64,000 bases of DNA. It comes from Bacteroidota bacterium (GTDB taxonomy: Bacteria > Bacteroidota > Bacteroidia > Cytophagales > Cyclobacteriaceae). Location of the stretch: NCBI GenBank assembly GCA_018267135.1, contig JAFDZA010000018.1:1-64000 (forward strand), written 5' to 3'. The translations under genes and the position numbers were made by a program. This document shows positions 9,406-17,953 of the stretch, in pieces (position 1 is the stretch's first letter; each line of letters begins with the position of its first letter). A model generated the notes under the pieces. It had not been told where the DNA came from, did not search any database, and saw only the letters and a program-made list of their open reading frames with translations.

Positions 9406-10152
9406 TTATAGTTTTTTAATCATCAGGTTTCTATACCATACCTCATCTCCATGGTCTTGCAAATCAATGTGGCCTTGGGCGGCCATACCATAGCCTTTTT
9501 TATCTTTCCACTTGCTGCCATCTTTTCTTTTTTGCCAGTCGGCCGAGCCCAGTTCATACGCCACTACTTTCTGTCCGTTCAGCCAATGTTCTACGTTTTT
9601 TCCATTCACTACAATTTTGGTTTCATTCCACTCGCCTGCCGGCTTAGCGGCTTTAACGGATGGGGCCATCATATCATAATTGGCACCCGACAGGTGCACA
9701 TCACTTTGCTTGGGTTGGTATCCTTCGTCATCAATTACCTGATATTCGGGGCCTGTAAAATAAGGCTGTTCATATTCTTCGGTAACCCGGTAAATAATAC
9801 CGCTGTTGCCTGCGTGCGAAATTTTCCATTCGCAGGTAAATTCAAAATTTCCAAATTCATCGTTGGTCATAATATCCGAGCGCTCATCGCCATCGCCTTT
9901 TGCCTGTTCGTTTAGCGGTTTACAATGGAGCATTCCATCTTTTACTTCCCACGTGTTGTTTTTCCAGTTTTTAAATATGCGCCAGCCCTCCAGCGATTTT
10001 CCATCAAACAATAATTTCCAGCCATCTGCTTTTTGTTGATCGGAAAGAGAAGGAAGGGCGATATCCGGTACGGCCGGTGTGGTGGCAGCCGGGCTTTCTT
10101 TTTTGCCCGTGCAGGCCGCCAAAATAGAAAGAAGGAATACAATTTTTTTCAT
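9406..10152 (-). CDS. DUF1080 (3-keto-disaccharide hydrolase-like) lipoprotein
   Basis: This 248-residue protein begins with a lipoprotein signal ending in LAAC (Cys14). It is followed by one DUF1080 domain from about residue 40, with GWKLLFDGKSLEGWRIF, a central HAGNSGIIYR motif and a terminal GHIDLQDHGDEVWYRN. DUF1080 proteins form a concanavalin-like beta-sandwich, and some act on 3-keto-glycosides; this copy was not tested against a substrate. It is probably anchored in the outer membrane, facing the periplasm or surface. It is a single-gene unit; the 240 nt between it and the GlcD-like gene contain no other gene. Confidence 0.88.
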   Translation of the reverse strand: MKKIVFLLSILAACTGKKESPAATTPAVPDIALPSLSDQQKADGWKLLFDGKSLEGWRIFKNWKNNTWEVKDGMLHCKPLNEQAKGDGDERSDIMTNDEFGNFEFTCEWKISHAGNSGIIYRVTEEYEQPYFTGPEYQVIDDEGYQPKQSDVHLSGANYDMMAPSVKAAKPAGEWNETKIVVNGKNVEHWLNGQKVVAYELGSADWQKRKDGSKWKDKKGYGMAAQGHIDLQDHGDEVWYRNLMIKKL

Positions 10153-10394
10153 GGAATTATATTTTAAGTAAAATTGAGAATTTCGGCATCGACATCAAAA
10201 TGATCTCGCTGATGAAAGGAGTGTGGAGGTAATTATCTACAACTGAGGGTTTGTTCAACTGAGGGTAAATTGTTTTGGTATTCAACAAAGATCAACTTCA
10301 ATATTCCACTACATTATAATTTTCGAATGACTGCCTATTTTCATGTGTTCTGAATCTATTTTATTTTTACTTATAAAGTGGCGATTTTCCTGTG

Positions 10395-11837
10395 CTAAAA
10401 AATCTTTCCCGGATTTAAAATGCCATTCGGGTCGAACACTTTTTTAATGCCGCGCATCAGGTTTAGGTTTATTTCGCTCATGGCCAATGGCATGTAGGGA
10501 CGTTTCGCAATGCCGATGCCATGCTCACCAGAAAGTGTTCCACCCAGGCTCACAGTCAGTTTGAAGATTTCGCCAATGCCTTCCGGTATTTCTTTTTCCC
10601 AGCGCGCTTCGCTGATATTTTCTTTTAAAATATTTACATGCAGGTTTCCATCCCCCAAATGACCAAAGCATACAGTATTAAACCCATACCGCTGGCCAAT
10701 TTCTTTTATGCCCGTAATCAGTTTGGGTAAATTGGCGCGTGGCACCACCACATCATCCGACTTGGTAAGGGTGTACCAGTTTACGGCCGGAGAAATATTT
10801 TTTCTGATTTTCCAAAGTTCTTCTTTCTGTGCTGTGCTGTCGGCAAAGAGAACTTCACCACTCTGAAATTGTTCTACCACACTCATAACTCGCTCAGCAT
10901 CGCGCATTAGCACTTCTTCATCGTTGCCATCGAGCTCGCACAGAAGGTAAGCATTCATGCCTTCTATTAATTTAGTAGTTACGGGGCTGTTAAGTACTTT
11001 CTCACAATAATCGAATGTTTTGGCAGCTGCTTCTTTCTCAAAAAATTCCATTCCGGAGGGTGTAATGCCAGCTGTGAAAATCGCAGCAATAGCGCGGCAT
11101 GCTTCTTCGTTCGTTATAAACGGAATCATCATCAGCACCGTTTTCTGTGGAAGCCCCCGGAGTTTAAAGACAATTTTCGTAATAATACCCAACGTGCCTT
11201 CGCTGCCGCACATCAGTTGCGTAAGGTTGTAGCCGGTAGAATTTTTCAGCACATTGGCGGCCGTCCAAATAATTTCACCAGTGGGCAATACTACTTCCAT
11301 ATTAATAACGTAGTCGCGGGTAACACCATACTTCACAGCCTTGGGGCCGCCTGAGTTATTGGCCAGGTTTCCGCCCAGAAAACAAGAACCGCGGCTGGCG
11401 GGGTCGGGTGGATAAAAAAGATTTTTTGCCTTTACCGCATTTTGAAAAACTTCTGTAATGACACCCGGCTCTACGGTAGCCTGCAAATTCAGTTCATCAA
11501 TTTCAATAATTTTATTGAAGCGCTCCATGGAAATGACCACTCCGTTTTTTACAGGTAGGGCTCCCCCACTTAAACCCGTGCCGGCTCCGCGGGGGGTGGT
11601 CGCTATTTTATAGCGATGGCATATTTTCAAAATCTCACTTACCTCATAGCTGGTGCCGGGCTTCACTACTATATCCGGCATGAAATGATAATCTTCTGTT
11701 TTATCGCTGCCATATTCCGATTTCTTCTCTTTGTCTGACAGCACATATTCTTCGCCCACTATTTTTTTAAATCGCTCTATTACTCCCTCCGTTACAGTAT
11801 GGATTGGGGTTGTTTCTGTTTCTTTTGCCGACATCAT
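10395..11837 (-). CDS. FAD-linked 2-hydroxyacid oxidase / D-lactate dehydrogenase, GlcD type
   Basis: This 480-residue flavoprotein has the PCMH-type FAD-binding domain in its first half, with PRGAGTGLSGGA near residues 85-96 as the pyrophosphate loop and DPASRGSCFLGGNLANNSGG near 143-162. The FAD-oxidase C-terminal domain is in the second half, with HLGDGNLHVN and GGTLSGEHGIG. This set places it with glycolate oxidase subunit GlcD and D-lactate dehydrogenases. No glcE or glcF lies beside it. Two adjacent Met codons (11837, 11834) could start it. Its 5' end is only 17 nt from the divergent NlpC/P60 gene, so its promoter must overlap that coding sequence. Confidence 0.9.
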   Translation of the reverse strand: MMSAKETETTPIHTVTEGVIERFKKIVGEEYVLSDKEKKSEYGSDKTEDYHFMPDIVVKPGTSYEVSEILKICHRYKIATTPRGAGTGLSGGALPVKNGVVISMERFNKIIEIDELNLQATVEPGVITEVFQNAVKAKNLFYPPDPASRGSCFLGGNLANNSGGPKAVKYGVTRDYVINMEVVLPTGEIIWTAANVLKNSTGYNLTQLMCGSEGTLGIITKIVFKLRGLPQKTVLMMIPFITNEEACRAIAAIFTAGITPSGMEFFEKEAAAKTFDYCEKVLNSPVTTKLIEGMNAYLLCELDGNDEEVLMRDAERVMSVVEQFQSGEVLFADSTAQKEELWKIRKNISPAVNWYTLTKSDDVVVPRANLPKLITGIKEIGQRYGFNTVCFGHLGDGNLHVNILKENISEARWEKEIPEGIGEIFKLTVSLGGTLSGEHGIGIAKRPYMPLAMSEINLNLMRGIKKVFDPNGILNPGKIF

Positions 11838-11841
11838 CTTA

Positions 11842-11849
11842 TAAATTTG
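11842..11849 (+). promoter_or_regulatory. -7 box TAAATTTG just ahead of the NlpC/P60 lipoprotein
   Basis: TAAATTTG fits TAnnTTTG exactly and ends 5 nt before the ATG at 11855. With the usual 4-7 nt from box to transcript start, the mRNA would begin at or next to the start codon, i.e. be leaderless. A -33 TTG is not at optimal distance. Confidence 0.4.
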
Positions 11850-11854
11850 TAAAC

Positions 11855-12355
11855 ATGTTGAAGCCGGGTAAAATTACGCAATTAATTTCCTACGGACTTA
11901 TTTTGTGCATCGCCATTTTGCTGGCTGGTTGTGGCTCCTCGCGCCATGCAAAAACCAGAGATAAACAGGTAGGCACGGTTATACAAACTGCCCGAAGTTA
12001 TATGGGTACCCCTTATAAATGGGGGGGCACCACGCGCTCGGGCATAGATTGTTCAGCTCTTACCGGGCATGCCTTTCAGGTTATAAAAATAGAGCTACCC
12101 CGAACGGCCGATGCCCAGGCACAGCTGGGCGATAAAATAAAAATAAGCGAACTGCTGCCTGGCGACTTACTATTTTTTGCCACCGGAAAAAAGAAAAAAG
12201 AAATTACCCACGTGGGCCTTGTTACCGAAATAAAGAGTAAAGACAACATCAAATTTATCCATGCTTCCACTTCGCTGGGAGTGATCGAGAGCAACCTGTA
12301 CTCTGAATATTACATCAAGCGGTTTCGCCTGGCCAGACGCGTACTAAAAAACTGA
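11855..12355 (+). CDS. NlpC/P60 (C40) cell-wall peptidase lipoprotein
   Basis: This 166-residue protein has an N-terminal lipoprotein signal ending LLAGC (Cys26), then one NlpC/P60 domain. The catalytic Cys66 lies in GIDCSAL, His119 in ITHVGLV, and the third polar residue is probably His135 in FIHAST. Such enzymes cut gamma-D-Glu to diamino-acid bonds in peptidoglycan stem peptides. I chose the ATG at 11855 because it gives a clean signal peptide; a longer frame from 11804 would add 17 residues and overlap the divergent oxidase gene. The protein is expected to be lipid-anchored and to act on the wall during growth or remodelling. Confidence 0.88.
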   Translation: MLKPGKITQLISYGLILCIAILLAGCGSSRHAKTRDKQVGTVIQTARSYMGTPYKWGGTTRSGIDCSALTGHAFQVIKIELPRTADAQAQLGDKIKISELLPGDLLFFATGKKKKEITHVGLVTEIKSKDNIKFIHASTSLGVIESNLYSEYYIKRFRLARRVLKN

Positions 12356-12454
12356 CCAGTTTCTTATTATAAACGGTAAAAAAATCAATTCCATGAAGCA
12401 TAAAAATATCATTGATAATGACGAATATTGTATAGATCAAATACAATACCCGCT

Positions 12455-12772
12455 ATGAAAGAAGTTACCGTTCAGGAATTAAAAAAAATGATTGATTCGA
12501 AAGCCGACTTTCAATTGATTGATGTGCGCGAGCCGCACGAATACGACATTAGTAATATCGGAGGCGAATTAATTCCGCAAGCCGATGTTCCCCACAGTGT
12601 AGAAAAAATTTCTAAAAACAAACAGGTAGTGGTGCACTGCCGAAGTGGCAAACGGAGCAGCAACATGATAGACTGGCTCGAAAAAAATGCCGGCTTTACC
12701 AACCTATACAATTTAAAAGGAGGCATTTTAGAATGGATTAAAGAGATTGACCCCAGTTTACCTACCTCTTAA
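12455..12772 (+). CDS. Single-domain rhodanese-like protein
   Basis: This 105-residue single rhodanese domain has LIDVREPHEYDISNI at residues 21-35 and the active-site loop CRSGKRS starting at Cys62. It could transfer or carry sulfane sulfur; the physiological donor is not visible. The ATG at 12455 is preferred over an upstream TTG at 12428, because the nine extra residues match nothing in the family. It is followed by a small lipoprotein and cmk with gaps of 10-25 nt and 1 nt, suggesting one transcript. Confidence 0.9.
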   Translation: MKEVTVQELKKMIDSKADFQLIDVREPHEYDISNIGGELIPQADVPHSVEKISKNKQVVVHCRSGKRSSNMIDWLEKNAGFTNLYNLKGGILEWIKEIDPSLPTS

Positions 12773-12797
12773 TTTTCCCATCATGGCTCTGGCAACG

Positions 12798-12938
12798 ATG
12801 CGTACAGTTAAGTTTATTTTCATCATCGGGTATTTGGTTTTACATACCGCTTGTGCCTCGCATAGCACCGGGTATAAACCCAAATACAAAAAGCCAAATC
12901 CCAATAAACCTATGCCTTGCCCACTGAAAGATTGCTGA
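12798..12938 (+). CDS. Very small putative lipoprotein upstream of cmk
   Basis: This 46-residue product begins with a short basic start and a hydrophobic stretch ending LVLHTAC, a weak lipobox. A Lys/Pro-rich tail follows (KPKYKKPNPNKP) and ends in CPLKDC. An ATG at 12783 would add five residues. Its position, 1 nt before the cmk start and 25 nt after the rhodanese stop, and its sensible export signal argue that it is real. I recognise no function. The mature part would be about 25 residues with two further cysteines that could pair in the periplasm. Confidence 0.6.
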   Translation: MRTVKFIFIIGYLVLHTACASHSTGYKPKYKKPNPNKPMPCPLKDC

Positions 12939-12939
12939 T

Positions 12940-13626
12940 ATGAAAAAAATCGTTATCGCCATTGATGGATACTCTGCCTGCGGAAAAAGCACCACCGCCC
13001 GGGAGGTGGCCTCTATTTTGGGCTACCGATATGTTGACTCCGGAGCGATGTACCGGGCGGTAACTCTTTACTTTTTGGATCATCACATTGCCCTTACTAA
13101 CCCAAAAGAAATAAGCCGGGCGTTGTCGCAAATCCATCTGAGTTTTCATATTAATAAACATGGCCTCAACGAGCTTTTTATGAATGGCATCAACGTAGAA
13201 AAAAGCATACGAAAAATGCGCATCTCTGAAAACGTAAGCCCGGTAAGTGTTCTTAAAGAAGTGCGCAGCGCCATGGTAGAACAACAACGCAAATTCGGAA
13301 AAGACAAAGGGATTGTAATGGATGGTCGCGATATTGGCACCGTTGTTTTTCCGAATGCCGAATTAAAACTTTTTCTTACGGCCGATATACAAGTGCGTGC
13401 CTTCCGTAGGCAACAAGAATTGCTGGAAAGAGATAAGTTGGTAGATTTAAACACCATTATGGCCAACCTAACGGCCCGCGACCGCATCGACAGCCAGCGC
13501 AAAGAAAGCCCACTGGTAAAAGCAGCCGATGCTATCGAAATCAATACCACCCACATTACCCTAGATGAACAAGTAGATGAAACGGTGAGGCTTGCCCTTT
13601 GGAAAATGATTACAAAGAAAGGCTAA
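12940..13626 (+). CDS. cmk: Cytidylate kinase
   Basis: This 228-residue enzyme phosphorylates CMP and dCMP with ATP. The P-loop GYSACGKST is at residues 10-18, VDSGAMYRAVT (residues 32-42) is the CMP-binding region, MDGRDIGTVVFPNA holds the conserved DGRDIG near 127-132, and the LID arginines appear in RDRIDSQRKESPL. Length matches bacterial Cmk. It starts 1 nt after the small lipoprotein stop and converges with the envelope protein that ends at 13635. Confidence 0.95.
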   Translation: MKKIVIAIDGYSACGKSTTAREVASILGYRYVDSGAMYRAVTLYFLDHHIALTNPKEISRALSQIHLSFHINKHGLNELFMNGINVEKSIRKMRISENVSPVSVLKEVRSAMVEQQRKFGKDKGIVMDGRDIGTVVFPNAELKLFLTADIQVRAFRRQQELLERDKLVDLNTIMANLTARDRIDSQRKESPLVKAADAIEINTTHITLDEQVDETVRLALWKMITKKG

Positions 13627-13634
13627 GGCGTACT

Positions 13635-14378
13635 TTAAAACACGCGCATAACCAGACCTGCCTGTAATCCCCAAACCGAAACCGTTTGGTAATAGCGCTG
13701 GTAAATACCTCCCAGCGAGGCGTAGCCCCGCCAATGACCCGACCTGAAAATCTGTTTATCTACACTCAAATTAATTTCGCGCCTGGGTATGGCGTTGGTA
13801 ACAAAATCTTTTGCCACACGGTACTCTATCTGGCCATTGAGCTGTTGCGAATTTGACATGATTGTAAGGCCGGCTGTCCACTCGAAAAAAGATTTTTTGT
13901 TCCCAAAATTTTCATACATGTTACCCCCGCCCATCCGCCCGATTACGTTGCGGGTAGTAATTAAATTTAGCTGAAGAATTTGCCAATCGAAGGTAGAGAG
14001 GTCGGCTGCTTTGCCGTTGGCCTGCGCATCTTCCACCAAATAATTAAACCGGAAGTCAGTAGAAAACAACCCCCAGTTTCCACGCACCCTCGGTAGTGCC
14101 AAATAATAATTAGACGGCTGCACCGCTCCTTGCCAGTAGGTTTCAAAAGAAACAAGCCGTTTAACGGAGTCGGCCCGTGCCAGCTTTTGAACCTGCCAGG
14201 AGCCTATCAGACGAAACATATCAAAGAAGAAAAAGACATTTCCATACCCGGACGAAGATCGCTGATTACCTTCCGTACGACTGCTATTTGCTTCTGAGTT
14301 GCGTTTAATTTCATTTACCTGTGCCTTTCCTGCTAAGGAAAGGAACATACAGAAACCAATTATCAGGATGAGCCTCAT
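13635..14378 (-). CDS. Exported hypothetical protein, probable outer-membrane beta-barrel
   Basis: This 247-residue protein has a signal peptide (MRLILIIGFCMFLSLAGKAQ, with a likely cut after AQ). A low-complexity Ser/Asn-rich linker at about 25-45 is followed by alternating hydrophobic strands with many Tyr, Trp and Phe residues, ending in VWGLQAGLVMRVF. A C-terminal aromatic residue and amphipathic strands fit an outer-membrane barrel. No family was recognised. It is transcribed convergently with cmk and stands alone. Confidence 0.65.
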   Translation of the reverse strand: MRLILIIGFCMFLSLAGKAQVNEIKRNSEANSSRTEGNQRSSSGYGNVFFFFDMFRLIGSWQVQKLARADSVKRLVSFETYWQGAVQPSNYYLALPRVRGNWGLFSTDFRFNYLVEDAQANGKAADLSTFDWQILQLNLITTRNVIGRMGGGNMYENFGNKKSFFEWTAGLTIMSNSQQLNGQIEYRVAKDFVTNAIPRREINLSVDKQIFRSGHWRGYASLGGIYQRYYQTVSVWGLQAGLVMRVF

Positions 14379-14552
14379 GGTAAATAGTTATCGTGTTCAG
14401 GCAAACGACAAATTTTATACCAATGCAAACGACTGCGATCGGTATCCCTCAAAAATATTCAAAAATTTTACCTTATTCTGTCACAAACAGCCCGTTTTCT
14501 TGTCTTACCAAGAAATAAAACTACTTAAATTCCTAAAAACCCACCTATCCCT

Positions 14553-15323
14553 ATGACGGCCATCCTCATTTTTTTCATCGCACATTGGTATTTATCCCTC
14601 TTCTTCCAAACTTTCTTTTTGCATCGTTATGCAGCTCATAAGGCATTTACCATGAGTCCTTTTACGGAAAAAGTTTTCTTTGTACTGACCTGGATATTTC
14701 AAGGCTCTAATTACCTAAGTGCTTTTGGGTACGGCACCATGCACCGCATGCACCATGCTTTTGCCGACACGGAAAACGACCCGCACTCGCCCACCTACGA
14801 TGAAACCATCTGGAACATGATGTGGAAAACCAAAACGATCTACTCGGGCATTGCCAACGGCCGTATGGCGGTAGAGAAAAGATTTACGGAAGGTGTACCC
14901 CGCTGGGATGCGTTTGATAAAATAGCACGCTCCTGGCCTTCGCGCATTTTTTGGGGTGCTTTGTATGTGCTCTTCTACTGGCACTTTGCCACCGCTTGGT
15001 GGTTATGGTTGTTGCTGCCTATTCAGTTTCTAATGAGCCCTGTACATGGAGCTATTATCAATTGGTTTGCACATAAATACGGCTACCGCAACTACGAAGT
15101 GGGTGATACATCTAAAAACTTTTTGCCCGTAGATTTCCTGATGATGGGCGAAAGCTACCACAACAACCACCACAAGCACGGCACACGTGCCAACTTTGGC
15201 GGGATACGCTGGCATGAGATTGACCCTACGTATCTGATCATACGAATACTGAATGCCGTAGGTGTTATTCAATTGGCTAAACAAAAAGAAATAGACCTGA
15301 GCAAGGTAAGGAAAGCAGCGTAG
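14553..15323 (+). CDS. Membrane fatty-acid / acyl-CoA desaturase family protein
   Basis: This 256-residue membrane protein has three histidine boxes of the acyl-CoA desaturase type: HRYAAH at 24-29, HRMHH at 64-68, and HNNHH at 203-207. These bind a di-iron centre that introduces a double bond in acyl chains. Four hydrophobic spans lie around them. An additional conserved histidine occurs in the NWFAHKYGY region near 174. It is shorter than eukaryotic enzymes but normal for bacterial ones. The substrate position is not predictable from sequence. It stands alone between an exported protein and priA. Confidence 0.88.
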   Translation: MTAILIFFIAHWYLSLFFQTFFLHRYAAHKAFTMSPFTEKVFFVLTWIFQGSNYLSAFGYGTMHRMHHAFADTENDPHSPTYDETIWNMMWKTKTIYSGIANGRMAVEKRFTEGVPRWDAFDKIARSWPSRIFWGALYVLFYWHFATAWWLWLLLPIQFLMSPVHGAIINWFAHKYGYRNYEVGDTSKNFLPVDFLMMGESYHNNHHKHGTRANFGGIRWHEIDPTYLIIRILNAVGVIQLAKQKEIDLSKVRKAA

Positions 15324-15338
15324 TAGGTTTTATTCCGG

Positions 15339-17840
15339 CTAAACCGGATCCACATCAAAAACCACTTTCACGTTTCTAAATTCTTTTTGATGTAACAATA
15401 AATCAGTCAATTCAGTCAGGATTATTTTAATCTCGGCCAATTGACCCTGATCGCGGGGAATTTTCAATAGTACGTGGAGCAAGAATTCATTCCGGATTTT
15501 TGAAATTACCGGTTCGGATGGGCCCAGCATAGCAATTCCTTTCAGTTTGGTTCGCCACGATTCTGTGATTTTTTCGGCTGCCTGATGTACCACCTTTTTA
15601 TCCGTATGTTTAAAAGTAATTTCAAGTAACCGGGCAAAAGGCGGATAAAAAAATTTTTTTCGATCGCTCAGTTGATCTTGTAGGAAACCTACCACGTCAT
15701 GCTCACTAATATATTTAAATAAAGGATGGCGGGGATTAGCGGTTTGAATTACTACTCGTCCTTTTTTTTCTCTGCGGCCCGCTCGCCCACTTACTTGTGT
15801 CATCAGATGAAATGCCCGTTCGTGCGAACGGAAATCCGGAAAGTGCATCAATCGGTCGGCATTAAAAATGCCCACTAAACTTACCCGGTCAAAATCAAGC
15901 CCTTTGGTTACCATCTGTGTGCCTACCAAAATATCCGTTTCTCCTGTTTCAAAACGGCTGATAATTTCTTCGTAGCCGGATTTAGATCGGGTCGTGTCCA
16001 GATCCATACGCTGGGTGCGGGCTTCTGGAAAATATAGATTAAGTTCTTCTTCTAATCTTTCGGTGCCATACCCCAGGGTAATAATCCGTTTAGAAGAACA
16101 TTGTGGGCAGGCTCGTGGAAGTTCTTCACGGTATCCGCAATAGTGGCATACTAAGGTATGGCGGTATTGGTGATAGGTAAGCCCCACATCGCAATTAATA
16201 CACCGGGGTGCCCAGCCACAATCTTGGCATTGCACCAGCGGAGAATACCCGCGCCTGTTTTGAAATAAAATGATTTGCTCTTTTTTTTGAATTGTTTCTC
16301 CAATGCGGCTGAGCAGATATTGTGTAAACTCGCCTTTATTGGTTTTATTTTTTCGTTCGAGGGTAAGATCGGCAAAATCTGTTTCGGGCAATACAGCCGA
16401 GCCAAAACGTTCGCTGAGTTTTACATATCCAAACTTGTTGATCGTGGTTTGATAATAGGATTCTACAGATGGGGTAGCACTTCCTAATATTATTTTAGCC
16501 TGATGCAGTTGAGCCATGACCAAGGCCACATCGCGCGCCTGGTATCGTGGAGCCGGGTCTTGCTGTTTATAGGATGGGTCGTGCTCTTCATCTACAATAA
16601 TTAAACCCAGGTTATCAAACGGCAGAAATATTGAAGAGCGAACTCCTACCACAAACTTAAATTTACCGGTACGCACCCCGTTCCACACTTCTACACGCTC
16701 GTTGTCTGAAAAGCGAGAATGGTAAACTCCCATGGTGTTACCAAAAATTTTTTTTAACCGCAATACAATTTGAGTAGTGAGTGCAATTTCGGGCAAGAGA
16801 TATAAAACCTGATTTCCCCCCTCCAGGGCGCGCCTGATCAGGTCTATATATATTTCGGTTTTGCCGCTGCCTGTTACTCCGTGAAAAAGAAGAGCCTGCT
16901 TTTCTTCTATTTGCTTCAGTATGGTATTCCTCGCTTCTTCCTGGGGGCCGCTCAGCAATAAGGGAGATTCGAGCACAGGCGATTCAAAACCAAAACGTGG
17001 CACCGTTACCGCAAACTCTTCTAAAATATTTTTTTTCAGCAAAGTCTGGATAATTGAATCGGTCGTTTCTTCATCTATTAAAACGGCTTTAGCCACTCCT
17101 TTTTCATTCAAAGAGGTATCGGTAAAGACCGGCACATGCTGAAGGTATTTTAACAGCAACGCCTCGTGGCGGGGTTTTCCGGAAATAGTTTCAAATAAAT
17201 GTTCAAGCGATTTTTTGTCGGTGTAAGTTTCCCGCAGGCGAATCCGTTTTTCTGTTTTGGGTTTATATTTTTCGCGCACTTGTTCATACACAATGACTGC
17301 TTCTTTAGAAGTAAGCGATTTCAATAAATTAAGGATTGATTTGGTGCCCGTGATTTTAACAATCTCCGAATAGTTCAGCGACTCTTGCTTCAGGCGTTGT
17401 AACAACATCCGCTCGGTTTCAGAAAAATCGAAAGAAGTAGATTCTACATCAAAAGACGGGTGGAGTTGCACCCTGGATTCGCTGGATAGTTTCAAACCCG
17501 AGGGCAAAGCTGCATTTATTACTTCGCCCAGGCTGCACATATAGTAAGAGGCTATCCACTGATACAGACGAAACTGCGGCTCGAAAATAACTTCGTGGTC
17601 ATCGAGCAGTTCCAGAATATACTTTGCTTCGTAGTCTTTGGGCGGGTTGTTGTGAATGGAAAAAATAATTCCGGTTAGTATTTTTTTATTCCCAAACTGA
17701 ACAATGGCACGCTGGCCTTTCGTAACATATTTATTTAGCGCAGCCGGCACTCGGTACGTAAACAATTTATCTACCGGCACGGGAAGCACCAGTTCGGCAA
17801 AGAGTGTTTCGCTGAGATTAAATTCTATAGAGAGAGCCAT
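15339..17840 (-). CDS. priA: Primosomal protein N' (replication restart helicase)
   Basis: This 833-residue SF2 helicase reloads the replisome at stalled forks. The Walker A loop GVTGSGKT is near residue 322, the Walker B box VDEEHDPSYKQQ follows, and a zinc-binding module with four CxxC pairs (CQDCGWAPRCINC ... CHYCG ... CPQC) lies near 535-585, all diagnostic of PriA. The DNA-binding N-terminal domain begins FAELVLPVPVDKLFTYRVP. I start at the ATG at 17840; a TTG at 17855 would add five residues. It converges with the desaturase gene. Confidence 0.95.
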   Translation of the reverse strand: MALSIEFNLSETLFAELVLPVPVDKLFTYRVPAALNKYVTKGQRAIVQFGNKKILTGIIFSIHNNPPKDYEAKYILELLDDHEVIFEPQFRLYQWIASYYMCSLGEVINAALPSGLKLSSESRVQLHPSFDVESTSFDFSETERMLLQRLKQESLNYSEIVKITGTKSILNLLKSLTSKEAVIVYEQVREKYKPKTEKRIRLRETYTDKKSLEHLFETISGKPRHEALLLKYLQHVPVFTDTSLNEKGVAKAVLIDEETTDSIIQTLLKKNILEEFAVTVPRFGFESPVLESPLLLSGPQEEARNTILKQIEEKQALLFHGVTGSGKTEIYIDLIRRALEGGNQVLYLLPEIALTTQIVLRLKKIFGNTMGVYHSRFSDNERVEVWNGVRTGKFKFVVGVRSSIFLPFDNLGLIIVDEEHDPSYKQQDPAPRYQARDVALVMAQLHQAKIILGSATPSVESYYQTTINKFGYVKLSERFGSAVLPETDFADLTLERKNKTNKGEFTQYLLSRIGETIQKKEQIILFQNRRGYSPLVQCQDCGWAPRCINCDVGLTYHQYRHTLVCHYCGYREELPRACPQCSSKRIITLGYGTERLEEELNLYFPEARTQRMDLDTTRSKSGYEEIISRFETGETDILVGTQMVTKGLDFDRVSLVGIFNADRLMHFPDFRSHERAFHLMTQVSGRAGRREKKGRVVIQTANPRHPLFKYISEHDVVGFLQDQLSDRKKFFYPPFARLLEITFKHTDKKVVHQAAEKITESWRTKLKGIAMLGPSEPVISKIRNEFLLHVLLKIPRDQGQLAEIKIILTELTDLLLHQKEFRNVKVVFDVDPV

Positions 17841-17953
17841 AGCTGCTGTGGCCAAAGCTAACTATTTCGGTGCGGAAGGAAAATAATCGGCAAAGCTGTT
17901 CCCATACTGCCTTTCGGCTCTGTCTTTTAGATTAACATGTGCACCAACCGAAC

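Noticed and set aside
10240..10266. 11-nt direct repeat CAACTGAGGGT with 16-nt period
   Set aside because: Only two copies, no adjoining binding-site context or further structure.
12393..12458. 21-codon frame (MKHKNIIDNDEYCIDQI) overlapping the rhodanese start by ATGA
   Set aside because: Too short, charged and without any signal or conservation visible; probably chance, although the coupling is neat.
15331..15347. TCCGG/CCGGA hairpin between desaturase and priA as a terminator
   Set aside because: Five-bp stem, no T-run, and it overlaps the priA stop region.
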